This document shows positions 17,156 through 27,032 of a DNA stretch of 64,000 nucleotides, piece after piece (the first letter of the stretch is position 1; each line of letters opens with the position of its first letter). Made by a program: the position numbers and the translations under genes. The stretch spans positions 1-64,000 of the forward strand of contig JABXKU010000007.1 of NCBI GenBank assembly GCA_013619105.1. The letters run 5' to 3'. The notes below the pieces were generated by a model. That model saw only the letters and a program-made list of their open reading frames with translations, did no database searches and was not told the origin of the DNA. Source of the stretch: Desulfuromonadales bacterium. GTDB lineage: Bacteria > Desulfobacterota > Desulfuromonadia > Desulfuromonadales > Syntrophotaleaceae.

Positions 17156-19090
17156 TTAGAGAAAAACTATCTTGTCGTTTCTGGCCGAGCCTTGACAGAG
17201 CGTTGCCCTGTTGCCGCCCTGTTGGTGGGCTTTTGTCAGAGCGGTTTTTGCGGATTTCAGCAGTGGGTCGAAAGACACGCCGTTGCAGGGATAGAGGGCG
17301 ATACCACAGGAAACGCTCGGTAGGTCATTTCCTGCATCGTCCTGTTGATTATGCAGGCGGTTAGCAATGGTTAGTGCCACCTCGCTGGCGGTGTCGGGCA
17401 GTAGTACTGCAAATAGATTTTTGTCGAGACGGCCGACGGCATCCATTTTGCGAACCAAGTCTTTCAAACGAGTAGCCAGATTAATGGCTTGCTGGTGACT
17501 TGCTTCGTCAGGCTGGTCGGTCTTAAACAGCAAGAGTGCCAGGCCTTGTTGCAGGCGGGTAGCGCGACTGGCTTCTTCGGTAAAGCGGCGTTTGAACATA
17601 CTTGCGCTGTAGACCTCTGTTGCCGGATCAAGGGCGGCTTGCCCGAGCAATTTACTGACCTGTTGACGATTACATAATCGTTCGATGAGCAGAGCGCTCG
17701 GTCCGGTCAGCTTGGTCAGCAGGTCCAAGTCCTGTTGATTGAAAGGTTGACCATCTTGGCGATCGGCCAGGCTGATGACGCCGTGATGTTTATCCCCTGT
17801 TGTTAGAGGCAAACACAGGAAAGTTTTTGATTCAAAGCGGGGGCGTGGCACGCTGCTGATACGGGGGTCCTGTTCCAGGTCTTCGACCAAAAGGGCCTGA
17901 CCGCTTTGCAGCACCTGCCCGGCGATTCCCTGATCGGAAGGGATGCACAGATCAGCGGCCATAGCCTGGTTCATGCCGATGTTGGCCAGCAGATGGAGTT
18001 TGCTGCCGTTGCTGTTGAGCAACATAAGCGAAGCCTTGCTCGCAGGGACCTGGGCGACGGCATCCTCAAGAATGCGTTGGCAGAGTTCCTGCGGTGTGGT
18101 CAAGGTTAGTAAGTGGTTAAAATCACAATCAGGTGGCGTAGAATTTTTTGGGGCAGTTTGGAGATTTCTCAGTTGTTGCAGTCGGCAGGTGATGCGTTCA
18201 GAAATCATGTTCAGTAATAGCATGTCCCGGGATGATAGCGCCGGGCTATTGCAAAGCAGGCTGCCGAGAAATTCTTTGTCTCCCTGTAAGGGCAAGCAGG
18301 TCATTTGTGCGTCGCAGGTCTGTGGCGTTTTGTTGCTGCCTACTCCTGACGATAAAAACTCCGGGTTCTCTGCAGGAGAAGCAGAATCTCTGCCGAGACA
18401 AAGCAGGTCGGGGTCGCTCTCTCCTGGCGCCATAAAGGAAATTGAACGGGGGCCAAAGGCCGGTTCCATGAGCGTATTTATCGCTTCTCTCAGGGTTTGC
18501 TGATCCGTTGCAGAGGCCAGTACGGTATCTGCCTGAAGCAGGGCGTCGATCAATGCTTCGCTTAGGGCAGAGGAGTCATTACGGGGCTTGGGAGATGGGG
18601 CCGAAAAGGAGAGGAACAGTGATTGGGCTGTTCGGCCGGCCTCTAGTAGCTCCGAGGCCTTGAACTGTTGCAACTGATTCCATTGTTTCAACAGGGGAAA
18701 AGCCTCCACCTGATTGAGACAGGCCAATTCCTCAAGGTAGGGAAGATTGTTCTGCGGTTCCCGGCCGCCGCCGATGAGCAGATAGATGCGTTGGCCGTTT
18801 GTGTTCCGGCACGGTACCAAGCAGTGCTGAAGGCTGCCAGGGCATTGAATCAGACGTGCTTCGTTATCTGCTTCAACTATTGCCATCTTTGCTGCCCTTC
18901 GGGCGTGGCAGGCGGGATTGCAAAAGGGACTAGTCGGGTTGCCGCACAAGGCTGCCTTGGATGAGCTAATGGCCAATAACAGAAATTGACGGTCATAGAG
19001 CGCCAGCTCAAAAGGCTCAAGTTCCGGTGCGGCGGCGAACCGTTTCAGTAGCGTCTCTGGGGACTCTGATGTGGCCAAAGGGGTAGACAT
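17156..19090 (-). CDS. PocR-like / GAF / degenerate GGDEF sensor protein
   Basis: The 644-residue soluble protein begins with a cysteine-bearing sensor region (CGNPTSPFCNPACHARRA, then CPGSLQHCLVPC) resembling PocR-type ligand domains. A weakly conserved GAF-like segment follows (about 170-310), then a clear GAF domain (about 330-480: ASLMLLNSNGSKLHLLANIGM, FLCLPLTTGDKHHGVISLAD). The C-terminus has a diguanylate-cyclase fold (DPATEVYSASMFKRRFTEE, then FAVLLPDTASEVAL, SVSCGIALYP). The expected GG(D/E)EF active-site loop reads GRLDKNLF, so cyclase activity is unlikely. It may act as a sensory scaffold or bind c-di-GMP or GTP. It stands alone, with trmFO beginning upstream. Confidence 0.8.
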   Translation of the reverse strand: MSTPLATSESPETLLKRFAAAPELEPFELALYDRQFLLLAISSSKAALCGNPTSPFCNPACHARRAAKMAIVEADNEARLIQCPGSLQHCLVPCRNTNGQRIYLLIGGGREPQNNLPYLEELACLNQVEAFPLLKQWNQLQQFKASELLEAGRTAQSLFLSFSAPSPKPRNDSSALSEALIDALLQADTVLASATDQQTLREAINTLMEPAFGPRSISFMAPGESDPDLLCLGRDSASPAENPEFLSSGVGSNKTPQTCDAQMTCLPLQGDKEFLGSLLCNSPALSSRDMLLLNMISERITCRLQQLRNLQTAPKNSTPPDCDFNHLLTLTTPQELCQRILEDAVAQVPASKASLMLLNSNGSKLHLLANIGMNQAMAADLCIPSDQGIAGQVLQSGQALLVEDLEQDPRISSVPRPRFESKTFLCLPLTTGDKHHGVISLADRQDGQPFNQQDLDLLTKLTGPSALLIERLCNRQQVSKLLGQAALDPATEVYSASMFKRRFTEEASRATRLQQGLALLLFKTDQPDEASHQQAINLATRLKDLVRKMDAVGRLDKNLFAVLLPDTASEVALTIANRLHNQQDDAGNDLPSVSCGIALYPCNGVSFDPLLKSAKTALTKAHQQGGNRATLCQGSARNDKIVFL

Positions 19091-19278
19091 TTAATCCCTA
19101 ATTAAAATACAGGGGACCAGGCGGCATCCCATCTAAAGGGAGTTCAGCCGGGCAGCCAAAACTGCTGGCTAGTATAGAGCCTTCTCCAACGATAGTGAAG
19201 GTATCCGAGAATACCAGAGCGCTGCAAAAAAAACAAACCGCTTTAGAATCGGCCATTTTAAGTAGTCTACTGTGGGGC

Positions 19279-20607
19279 TCAGGGTAAAACTACCGACATC
19301 TTTTGCCACCAGGGGGTAATAGCTGCCAGCGCTCGCTCGGCCATGGCCAGCCTCCGTTCACTGCGTTTCATCCGCCCTCCCTCAAGGGGGGGGAATAGTC
19401 CGTAGTTGACATTCATGGGCTGGAAACCTTCTGGGCTGGAGGCATCCAGATGGTGCAGCAGTGCACCGAGGGCGGTCGTGGCTGGTGGCTGCGGAAGGGT
19501 TTGGTCCTTGAGCTGTGCCGCAGCATAAAGACCAGCCAGCAGTCCGGTGGCTGCTGATTCTACGTAGCCTTCAACGCCGGTGATCTGACCGGCAAAAAAC
19601 AGCCTTGAGTCGTCTTTGAATTGCAATCCGTTGTGTAGACAGCGGGGGGCGTTGATAAAGGTGTTGCGATGCATGCTGCCAAGACGGGCGAAACGGGCCT
19701 GTTCCAGGCCCGGTATGGTGCGGAAGATGCGCCGCTGCTCTGGATAGGTCAGCTTGGTTTGAAATCCGACCATATTGTACAGGGAGGCGTGCAAATTATC
19801 TTGGCGCAATTGAACCACGGCAAAGGGGTCGCGGCCGGTGCGAGGATCGGGCAGACCCACCGGTTTCATCGGGCCAAAGGCCAGGGTCAGGTCCCCCCGA
19901 GCGGCCATCTCTTCGACAGGCATACAGCCTTCGAAGTGGACAATTTTCTCAAAATCCCGGCCCGGCACTTTGTCAGCCTCTTTAAGAGCGGCTACAAACG
20001 CCATGTATTGGTCCCGATTGAGAGGGCAGTTGAGGTAATCAGCGCCGCCTCGACCGTAGCGGGAGGCCCGCCAGGCAATCGAAGAATCGATGGAATCGGC
20101 CTCGATAATGGGCGCAATGGCATCGTAAAAGTAAAGATGCTCGCTGCCGGTCAGGCGCGCGATTTCGCTAGAGAGCCCAGCAGAGGTCAGGGGGCCCGAG
20201 GCGATAATAACCAAACCCTCAGCAGGAACCTCGCTCAGCTCTTGGCGCTGTACGTTGATTAGGGGGTGGCTTGCGATACGCTCGGTAATATAGGCGGAAA
20301 AGCCTTCCCGGTCGACGGCCAGAGCACCGCCGGCAGGCACTGCTGTGGCATCCGCCGCTTCCATAAACAGGGTATTGCAACGGCGCAGTTCTTCTTTCAG
20401 ACAACCGACTGCGTTATTCATGCCGGCACCACGAAAGCTGTTGGAGCAGACTAGCTCCGCCAAATCGGCGGACTGGTGAGCTTCGGAAAAGCGCTGGGGT
20501 TTCATTTCAAACAGGGTGACAGAACAGCCGGCACGGGCGGCTTGCCAGGCTGCTTCACAGCCGGCCAGACCGGCGCCGATAACGGTAATCTTTGGAGTGC
20601 TGGACAC
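19279..20607 (-). CDS. trmFO: Methylenetetrahydrofolate-tRNA (uracil-5-)-methyltransferase
   Basis: TrmFO is a flavoprotein that makes ribothymidine at position 54 of tRNA with methylenetetrahydrofolate as the carbon donor. The N-terminal FAD motif [21 protein letters not shown], the FEMKP and LVCSNSFRG elements and the C-terminal [15 protein letters not shown] are characteristic. I choose the GTG at 20607 because AAGGAT lies seven bases before it, while the longer frame to 20637 has no such site. The length is then 442 residues, as usual. It is 86 bases downstream of topA on the same strand and commonly clusters with it. Confidence 0.96.
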   Translation of the reverse strand: MSSTPKITVIGAGLAGCEAAWQAARAGCSVTLFEMKPQRFSEAHQSADLAELVCSNSFRGAGMNNAVGCLKEELRRCNTLFMEAADATAVPAGGALAVDREGFSAYITERIASHPLINVQRQELSEVPAEGLVIIASGPLTSAGLSSEIARLTGSEHLYFYDAIAPIIEADSIDSSIAWRASRYGRGGADYLNCPLNRDQYMAFVAALKEADKVPGRDFEKIVHFEGCMPVEEMAARGDLTLAFGPMKPVGLPDPRTGRDPFAVVQLRQDNLHASLYNMVGFQTKLTYPEQRRIFRTIPGLEQARFARLGSMHRNTFINAPRCLHNGLQFKDDSRLFFAGQITGVEGYVESAATGLLAGLYAAAQLKDQTLPQPPATTALGALLHHLDASSPEGFQPMNVNYGLFPPLEGGRMKRSERRLAMAERALAAITPWWQKMSVVLP

Positions 20608-20692
20608 GGTGGAATCCTTATGCCGGCGCCAACGCATGGTGCCGGTCCGTAAAGCAAAACCGACCGGACTTTGCAGTCCGGTCGGTTGGAAG

Positions 20693-23182
20693 TTAGTCCT
20701 CTTTGGTTTTAGTCGCCGCCGTTTTTTTTGTCTTGCTGGCGGCTGGCTTTTTCTTGGGTGGAGCCTTTTCCGCTGCGACCTTTGTGTCGGAGGCCTTTTT
20801 TGGGGCCGCCTTCTTGGCCGCTGGCTTCTTAGCCGCTGGCTTCTTAGCCGCTGGCTTCTTAGCCGCTGGCTTCTTAGCCGCTGGCTTCTTGGCCGCTGGC
20901 TTCTTGGCGGGTTTTTTCTCCGGTGGCACCAGCACCAACTTCCAGTCGCACTCTTCTTGCGGGCATTTGCGATAGGTTCCGTCCCGCTTGGTCACTTTTT
21001 CCACAATCAACGGAAAGTCACATTTTGGGCAGGCCTCTTCAATGGGCAGATCCCACAGGGCGTACTTGCATTTGGGGTAGAGATTGCAGGAGTAGAAGAT
21101 CTTGCCGTAGCGGCTCTTTTTCTCCTGGAGCTCACCCTCTTTGCAGCCCGGGCAGGTGATGCCTAGAGCCTTGGGCTTGACCAGCGGCTGAATGTTTTTG
21201 CAGGCCGGATAGGCCGAGCAAGCGTAAAACTTGCCGTAACGGCCTTCCTTGATGAGCATCGGCGCGTCGCATTTTTCGCACTTTTGGTCCGAAATCACCG
21301 GCTCTTCCTTGGCGTCGCCGTTCAAGGCCTCGGTATAGCGGCACTCGGGAAAACCGCTGCAGGCTAGAAAACGACCGGCGCGACCGAGTTTAATAACCAG
21401 CGGTTTCTTGCATTCAGGGCATTCCCGATCGGTCTTTTCAGTGGTGACATCCTGTTTGGAGATTTCGGTTTCTTTTTGTTTTAGTAGGGTAATGAAGGGT
21501 TCCCAGAATTCTTTGAGTAGTGGTCTCCACTGGGCTTCGCCGCGAGAAATGGCATCGAGGTTCTCTTCGAGTTGCGCGGTGAAGTTGTAGTCTACGTACT
21601 GTGCAAAATGATTGGACAACAGATCGCTAACCACCATGCCGACGTCTTCCGGGTAGAAGACCCGTTTTTCCAAACGCACATATTTACGGGCAGTCAGGGT
21701 GTTGATAATGGAGGCGTAGGTAGATGGCCGGCCGATACCGAATTCTTCTAGGGTTTTGACCAGGCGCGCTTCGCTGAAGCGTGGCGGCGGCTGGGTAAAG
21801 TGCTGCTCCGGTAGCAACTCCTGGCAACTGACGATCTCTTCTTGCTGGAGCTGAGGCAGGGTGGCTTCATCCTTCTCCTCGGCATCGTCGCTGCTTTCGA
21901 TATACAGCTTCATGAAACCGGCGAAACGGATCACCTGGCCGGAGGCACGCAGCATAAATCGGTCGCCGGCACTAAGGTCGACGCTGGTGGCATCGAGCTG
22001 GGCTGCGGCCATCTGTGATGCGACGGTACGCATCCAGATCAATCGGTAGAGCCGGTATTGGTCGGAGCTGACGTGGGGCTTAACCTTATCCGGGGTATTG
22101 GCGATGATGGTCGGCCGCACTGCTTCGTGAGCTTCCTGGGCGTTTTTTGATTTATTCTTAAAGGTGCGCGGCTTTTCCAGAGCGTAGTCCGGACCGTACA
22201 GGCTGGTGATAACCTCTTTGGCCTCTTGCAGGGCAACATCCGCCAAGGCCACCGAGTCGGTACGCATATAGGTGATCAGGCCTTCGGCACCGTCGCCAAG
22301 GTCGATTCCCTCGTAGAGCTTCTGTGCCAGGCTCATGGTCTTGCGGGCAGAAAATCCCAGCTTGCGGCTGGCTTCCTGTTGCAGGGTGCTGGTCGTAAAC
22401 GGGGCCGACGGTTGGCGCTTTTTTTCTGTACGTTTGATGCTCGCAACTTGGATGGTCTGATCGGTCAGGGCTTGGACGAGAGCTGCGGCATCGGATTCGC
22501 TGGCGATGTCGAATTTTTTCAACGACTGCCCGTCGACGCTCTGGAGTCGGGCGCGAAAGTTCGTGCCTGTCTCGGTCTGCAGGTCGGCTTCGATGGTCCA
22601 GTACTCTTCGGGTTTAAAGGCCTGGACCTCTTTTTCCCGTTCGCAGATCATGCGCAGAGCGACGGATTGCACGCGGCCGGCAGAGAGGCCGTAGCGAATC
22701 TTTTTCCATAAAAATGGCGACAGATTAAAACCGACCAGATAGTCGAGGATGGAGCGGGCCTGCTGGGCATCGACCATATCCCGTGCGATGTGTCCCGGGT
22801 TGGCCACTGCTTCTTGAACCGCAACTTTGGTGATTTCTTGAAAGGTCACCCTCTTAACCGTAGGGGATTTACTGTTTTCGTCGATGCCTAGAGCTTCTAG
22901 CAAATGCCAGGCAATCGCTTCACCTTCACGGTCGGGGTCAGTGGCGAGGATTATTTCATCGCTCTTGTCGGCTTCCTTTTTCAGCAGTGCAATTTGCTTT
23001 TCGCTTTCCGGCAACACGTGATACAGCGGCTGGAAGTCGGCCTCAATATCGACGGAACCCTGTTTGCTCGGCAGCGCCCGCACGTGACCATAGGAAGCCA
23101 GTACCTTGTAGTTCGGGCCAAGGAATTTTTCGATGGTTTTGGCTTTTGCGGGAGACTCGACGATCACCAATGATTTAGCCAT
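20693..23182 (-). CDS. topA: DNA topoisomerase I with four zinc fingers and a KKPAA-repeat tail
   Basis: TopA relaxes negatively supercoiled DNA through a 5'-phosphotyrosine. The ATG at 23182 (GAGGCG upstream) opens the TOPRIM domain ([32 protein letters not shown]), and the catalytic Tyr is in [10 protein letters not shown]. Four Cys4 zinc ribbons follow (CPECKKP..., CEKCDAP..., CPGCKEG..., CPKCDFP...). The final 75 or so residues are a lysine/alanine/proline tail with six KKPAA units, resembling eukaryotic-H1-like tails and adding DNA binding. The tail is encoded by tandem 15-bp DNA repeats. It is followed by trmFO and preceded by smg. Confidence 0.97.
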   Translation of the reverse strand: MAKSLVIVESPAKAKTIEKFLGPNYKVLASYGHVRALPSKQGSVDIEADFQPLYHVLPESEKQIALLKKEADKSDEIILATDPDREGEAIAWHLLEALGIDENSKSPTVKRVTFQEITKVAVQEAVANPGHIARDMVDAQQARSILDYLVGFNLSPFLWKKIRYGLSAGRVQSVALRMICEREKEVQAFKPEEYWTIEADLQTETGTNFRARLQSVDGQSLKKFDIASESDAAALVQALTDQTIQVASIKRTEKKRQPSAPFTTSTLQQEASRKLGFSARKTMSLAQKLYEGIDLGDGAEGLITYMRTDSVALADVALQEAKEVITSLYGPDYALEKPRTFKNKSKNAQEAHEAVRPTIIANTPDKVKPHVSSDQYRLYRLIWMRTVASQMAAAQLDATSVDLSAGDRFMLRASGQVIRFAGFMKLYIESSDDAEEKDEATLPQLQQEEIVSCQELLPEQHFTQPPPRFSEARLVKTLEEFGIGRPSTYASIINTLTARKYVRLEKRVFYPEDVGMVVSDLLSNHFAQYVDYNFTAQLEENLDAISRGEAQWRPLLKEFWEPFITLLKQKETEISKQDVTTEKTDRECPECKKPLVIKLGRAGRFLACSGFPECRYTEALNGDAKEEPVISDQKCEKCDAPMLIKEGRYGKFYACSAYPACKNIQPLVKPKALGITCPGCKEGELQEKKSRYGKIFYSCNLYPKCKYALWDLPIEEACPKCDFPLIVEKVTKRDGTYRKCPQEECDWKLVLVPPEKKPAKKPAAKKPAAKKPAAKKPAAKKPAAKKPAAKKAAPKKASDTKVAAEKAPPKKKPAASKTKKTAATKTKED
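20817..20906 (-). repeat. Tandem 15-bp repeat inside topA (KKPAA units)
   Basis: Six almost identical copies of the unit GCCGCTGGCTTCTTA (plus-strand reading, last base A or G) lie head to tail. On the minus strand they encode the KKPAA tail of TopA. The near identity at the DNA level means that copy number can change by slippage or recombination without breaking the frame. Confidence 0.95.
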
Positions 23183-23287
23183 GAACGCCTCAATTGGTTG
23201 TTGGCAATTAATTGCCAGGCCATAAGAAGATTGCGAGCAAGGCTCTAATCGAAACGGGCCACGGAGTCCGCAGCCCATCTGTCGATG

Positions 23288-23770
23288 TCAATGGTAGAGC
23301 CGCGTCCAGTCGTCGTCCATGAAGCAATCGACCTCTCGCAACCATTCGTTGTGAGACCTGGTCAGCAGGGTCAGGGCGGTCAAATTCTTCATGTCGGCGA
23401 GGGTTACTTCGTCCTCGTCCAACTGAACGGCTTTTTGTATGATGTCCTCCTGGGAGGCATCATCGAGAATACCCAGTCCGCGTATCTGCGTCAAAAAGCC
23501 CCGTCCTTCGCAGGAAATGGCTTGGCACTCTTCAGCAGTAAAAATACGTTGGCTGGGAATGGTCAGTTCGGTGTGTGAAGAAGTGCCACCCTGGTAGGAA
23601 AAGCTTTCCATCCAGAGAAATGCGGCATCAATTTCTTCGGCGTTGAAACCTGAAGCCAGTAATTCTTCAACAATGTCGCTACTGGAGGGGAGCCGATTCT
23701 CTTCGGCGACATACTGGGCGATGATGCTGACAATGGCCAGCACTCGTTCTTTTGGTGGGTTCCCGGTCAT
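23288..23770 (-). CDS. Smg/DUF494 family protein
   Basis: The 160-residue product matches the Smg (DUF494) pattern: an N-terminal helical part (RVLAIVSIIAQYVAEENRLPSSSDIVEELLASGF), then IFTAEECQAISCEGRGFLTQIRGLGILD, and an acidic C-terminus. The function is not known. The gene lies in the dprA-smg-topA cluster that occurs in many proteobacteria, overlapping the dprA stop by four bases (23767-23770), which indicates translational coupling with dprA. It is 105 bases upstream of topA. Confidence 0.92.
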   Translation of the reverse strand: MTGNPPKERVLAIVSIIAQYVAEENRLPSSSDIVEELLASGFNAEEIDAAFLWMESFSYQGGTSSHTELTIPSQRIFTAEECQAISCEGRGFLTQIRGLGILDDASQEDIIQKAVQLDEDEVTLADMKNLTALTLLTRSHNEWLREVDCFMDDDWTRLYH

Positions 23771-24879
23771 AAACCTCCGTGTTGCTTGGGGGGTCTTTTA
23801 CGGATGTATCGCATTCCGGGGAGCTGTTCTGCTCCGCCTTCGAGTTCTAGGTGCAGTAAAATAGCCGAAAGCTCCATGGCTGTCAAGGAGCATTTCCTGG
23901 ACAGTTGGTCGACATGGAGAGGTTCCTCGCCGAGGTTTCGATAGACCCTCAACTGTTCATTGTTTAGCTGCTCCGGTAGCGGGTCGTTGGTCAGAATCGA
24001 CAAGTTGGCAGAGGTTCCGGGCCAGAGTACTTCGAGGATGTCTCGCGCTTCGGTTACCAAATGGGCACCATCTTTGAGCAGGCGATTGACCCCGCTACCC
24101 GTTTGCGAGTAGACCGGGCCGGGCACGGCAAAGACCTCCCGTCCTTGTTCAAGGGCGAATTCAGCCGTAAGTAGAGAACCGCTTTTCTCCGCAGCTTCAA
24201 CGATTAGCACCCCTTTGCTCAAGCCACTGATGATGCGGTTGCGGCCCGGAAAATGTCCGGCCAGCGGCGGTGTGCCGGGCGGGTATTCGGAGAGGATGGC
24301 ACCCTGTGCGATAATGTCCTGGGCCAGGCACGAGTTCTCCGGCGGATAGACCACGTCGATGCCGCAACCAAGCACCGCGACGGTGTGACCTGTCTCCAGG
24401 GCGCCCTTGTGAGCTGCACTGTCGATACCTCGTGCCAAGCCGCTGACCACTGTAACATTGTGAGCTGCCAGTTCGGCGCAGATTTCCGTCGTTAGTTGCC
24501 GACCGGAACGAGATGCTCGGCGAGCGCCGACAACGGCAAACGCCTGCTGTTTGGGTAGGGAGCCAAGGATATAGAGCAGGGCTGGGGGATCGTAGATGGT
24601 ACGCAGTGCTGCGGGGTATTGCTGCTGATCCCAGAGGGTGACGATAGTAACGCCCAACTCATCAAGGAGCTGTGTGGTCTTCAGCAGTTGTGGGTCTTGC
24701 GGGCCTGGCAGTGCTGCAGCTACCGCCGGCCGAATGTGGGCCTTTTGCCGCCAAGCGTTCGCGTTGGCAGCAAGAACCGCCGATACCGAGCCGAAGGCTT
24801 CCATCAGGCGGATCAATCCAACGCGGCCGAGACCGCTGGTCAGATGCAGGCGTAGCCAATCCTGTTGTTCTCTGGTCAT
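23767..24879 (-). CDS. dprA: DNA processing protein DprA
   Basis: DprA binds incoming single-stranded DNA during transformation and loads RecA. The Rossmann-like core is clear: FAVVGARRASRSGRQ, VVSGLARGIDSAAHKGAL, VAVLGCGIDVVYPPEN, FPGRNRIISGLSKGVLIVEAAEKSGSL and GREVFAVPGPV. A C-terminal winged-helix part follows (LRVYRNLGEEPLHVDQLSRKCSL). I prefer the ATG at 24879 (MTREQQDW) because family proteins begin near there. The frame is open to an ATG at 24918, and neither has a strong ribosome binding site. It overlaps smg by four bases. Confidence 0.94.
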   Translation of the reverse strand: MTREQQDWLRLHLTSGLGRVGLIRLMEAFGSVSAVLAANANAWRQKAHIRPAVAAALPGPQDPQLLKTTQLLDELGVTIVTLWDQQQYPAALRTIYDPPALLYILGSLPKQQAFAVVGARRASRSGRQLTTEICAELAAHNVTVVSGLARGIDSAAHKGALETGHTVAVLGCGIDVVYPPENSCLAQDIIAQGAILSEYPPGTPPLAGHFPGRNRIISGLSKGVLIVEAAEKSGSLLTAEFALEQGREVFAVPGPVYSQTGSGVNRLLKDGAHLVTEARDILEVLWPGTSANLSILTNDPLPEQLNNEQLRVYRNLGEEPLHVDQLSRKCSLTAMELSAILLHLELEGGAEQLPGMRYIRKRPPKQHGGL

Positions 24880-24956
24880 GATAGTTGGTTTCCGTCCGGA
24901 AACTCGCCTGGTGTTCATTCGGAGTTCCCGGATAAACAGTCGTCGCCTGTGAGTAA

Positions 24957-24994
24957 AACAAAAGGGATTGAACGGCTATTCAATCCCTTTTGCG
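24957..24994. terminator. Terminator between the LysM-protein and dprA genes
   Basis: A 14-bp stem (CAAAAGGGATTGAA with its complement) around a six-base loop ends in TTTTG on one strand and in TTTTGTTTTAC on the other. It ends the LysM-protein transcript, which runs in the same direction as dprA. Confidence 0.85.
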
Positions 24995-25041
24995 GTAATA
25001 GATCTTTTTGCACCCTGGGGTGCGTAGTCGTCGCTGGCCGC

Positions 25042-26049
25042 CTATTCAGGTGGAGTGATAACGCGGTCACCGGCGTAGATAGCATCGGTCGACTTAAGAA
25101 CCAGGGCGGCTGCCGTCTCGGCATGGGTGCTCACTACCACGGCGGCCCCAAGCAGAACGTCCGGCAGGGGCAAGTGGTGACCCTGCAGGGCCGCTTTGGT
25201 TTTCTTGCGGGGGCGGGTGATATAGAGCATGTTGCCTTCCTGCAAGCCATCTTCATGGCCGATATCGATGAAGATGATATCGTGCTGGCTGAGAGCCAGT
25301 TTCTCGTTTTCGCCGCTGATTATGTAGCCGCTCAAAGGCTGTTCAGCCCTGTGCAAGGTAATCTCCTGCTGCGGCAGTTGGCTAGGAATGAGTCGCGCGC
25401 CGCGGAGGATTTCCTTGTCGCTGCGCACGATAACGGCAGTGGCTATTGGCGGCGTGCTCTGCAAAATGCGAACCTGCCCCACCACAGAGGTCTGGTGGCC
25501 GAGGGCTTTGCCTGTTACCGGGTGCTCGATCTTCTTGCCGACCTGGATCAATGTATAAAGGTCGCCCGGCTGCAGGCCCTTGGGGGCTTCGATTTCAACA
25601 AACACCAGATCCTCTGCGACCATCAGCAGGCGGTTGTCGGTGGCGTCGACTAAGGTGCCGGCAGTCTCCAGCTGGCCGAGGCTAATGAAGCCTTCTGTGC
25701 TGCTGAAAGCTTTAACGGTGAGTTCTGGTTGCGGTTCGGGTAGGGCCGTCTCTGCTACGGTTTCGGGTTGTTCACCTTCGCCTGGCTCAACGAACTCCGG
25801 CAGAAAAACGATGCGACCGTCGTAAATGGCTACTTTCTGGCCTGGGTAGATCAGGTGAGGATTGGTCACGAAGGGGTTGTGAGACCAGAGGTTGGGCCAA
25901 TAATAGGGGTCCTTGATGAAGCGCTGTGAAATGCCCCACAGGGTGTCCCCTTGCTTTATCGTGTAGATTTGCGGTTTAGTCTGAGCTGCAGCAGAAAGGG
26001 GCAGCAATAGCAGGCAGCAGAGCAACAGTGCTTTTTGAAAGATGGACAT
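25042..26049 (-). CDS. LysM-domain secreted protein
   Basis: The N-terminus is a signal peptide (KALLLCCLLLLPLSAAAQ). Residues about 29-76 are a LysM peptidoglycan-binding domain (YTIKQGDTLWGISQRFIKDPYYWPNLW, then LIYPGQKVAIYDG). The remaining 250 residues have repeated beta-strand patterns with LVFVEIEAPKGLQPGDLYTL and a similar later unit (DIIFIDIGHEDGLQEGNMLYI), an internal duplication. It is exported and probably cell-wall attached. A CpoB-like lipoprotein gene lies 71 bases upstream, giving an envelope gene pair. No enzyme motif is visible. Confidence 0.88.
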   Translation of the reverse strand: MSIFQKALLLCCLLLLPLSAAAQTKPQIYTIKQGDTLWGISQRFIKDPYYWPNLWSHNPFVTNPHLIYPGQKVAIYDGRIVFLPEFVEPGEGEQPETVAETALPEPQPELTVKAFSSTEGFISLGQLETAGTLVDATDNRLLMVAEDLVFVEIEAPKGLQPGDLYTLIQVGKKIEHPVTGKALGHQTSVVGQVRILQSTPPIATAVIVRSDKEILRGARLIPSQLPQQEITLHRAEQPLSGYIISGENEKLALSQHDIIFIDIGHEDGLQEGNMLYITRPRKKTKAALQGHHLPLPDVLLGAAVVVSTHAETAAALVLKSTDAIYAGDRVITPPE

Positions 26050-26120
26050 GGGGACCCCCTATATTATTAACAAATGTAAGATGTCTCTGGTAAGCGGATG
26101 GCTGCGGGTTTGGAGTCGTT

Positions 26121-26789
26121 TCAGTTGCCAGACTTTGCCCTAGCCGCCGCCGGACTGTTCGGGTAGCGCCGCAGCAGTAGCTGCTGTGCCTCCCGAGCCT
26201 GCTCGAACTGATTGACCCGGCGCAGTGCCGGAACCATTTTCAGCAAGGCCTCGGGGGCTTTGCCGCTATCGGGATACTGAGAGGCCGCTTTTTCAAATTC
26301 GACCACCGCTTGTTGGTAGTCTGCAAGAGCGTAATAGCATTCTCCGAGCCAATATTGGGCATTCCCTGCATAGTCGTTGCCGGAATAGTTGTCGATAAAG
26401 GTGTTAAAGCCTTTAATGGCCGGCTGGTAGCGGCCGGCAGCGTAATCGGCAAAGGCTCGCAGATAAAGTTCCGTTGGGGAGCTTTGGGGGGTCGTTGAGG
26501 GGTAAGTTGGGAGGGTTGATTCGGTCTTTTGCCAGCCCGTGGTGCCCTTTTCCGCAGCTCTCTGCTGTAACTGGTCGGTTACGGCCTGTTGTTTGTCCAG
26601 CCGGGTTTCTAGCAACAGCAACTGTTCTTGCATCTGGTCGATGCGTTGATCCAGTTGCTGTTGAGTGCTGTTCAATCGGGCCATATCCTTCAGCGCCTTG
26701 GAGCTGTTTGGATTCTGAGCCGGGACAGCGCAACCGCCGAGAAAAGAGCCTGCAAGTAGCATCACTATGAAGTGTAGTTCAAAGCGCAT
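26121..26789 (-). CDS. CpoB/YbgF-like TPR lipoprotein
   Basis: A signal peptide with the lipobox LGGC (Cys20) predicts a lipid anchor. An alanine- and glutamine-rich coiled coil at residues about 35-85 (QQLDQRIDQMQEQLLLLETRLDKQQ) precedes a TPR array from about 105: LYLRAFADYAAGRYQPAI, AQYWLGECYYALADYQQAV and ALLKMVPALRRVNQFEQA. This is the layout of the Tol-Pal-associated factor CpoB (YbgF), which links outer membrane constriction with peptidoglycan synthesis. The tol-pal genes themselves are not in the window. Transcription continues to the LysM gene 71 bases away. Confidence 0.9.
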   Translation of the reverse strand: MRFELHFIVMLLAGSFLGGCAVPAQNPNSSKALKDMARLNSTQQQLDQRIDQMQEQLLLLETRLDKQQAVTDQLQQRAAEKGTTGWQKTESTLPTYPSTTPQSSPTELYLRAFADYAAGRYQPAIKGFNTFIDNYSGNDYAGNAQYWLGECYYALADYQQAVVEFEKAASQYPDSGKAPEALLKMVPALRRVNQFEQAREAQQLLLRRYPNSPAAARAKSGN

Positions 26790-27032
26790 TGTAATCCTGT
26801 TCGGGCTGCCAGTTCATCGCCTGGGCCTAAAGGGTGGGTAACTGGTTAGAAAATTATAGGCTTTTTAGACACTTGTCAAGGGGCAATGGGGTTGCGAAGG
26901 GTATCCGTCACCTTTTCCCAGAGGCTGTTTTTATGTTACCTTGCATGACAATGACAAGTCTTTCTCGAAAAGGATAAAGCCGCCTGGGAAAGCGTTGGTT
27001 CCTCAATGGTTTTTGAAGGAGAAGTACAGCAT

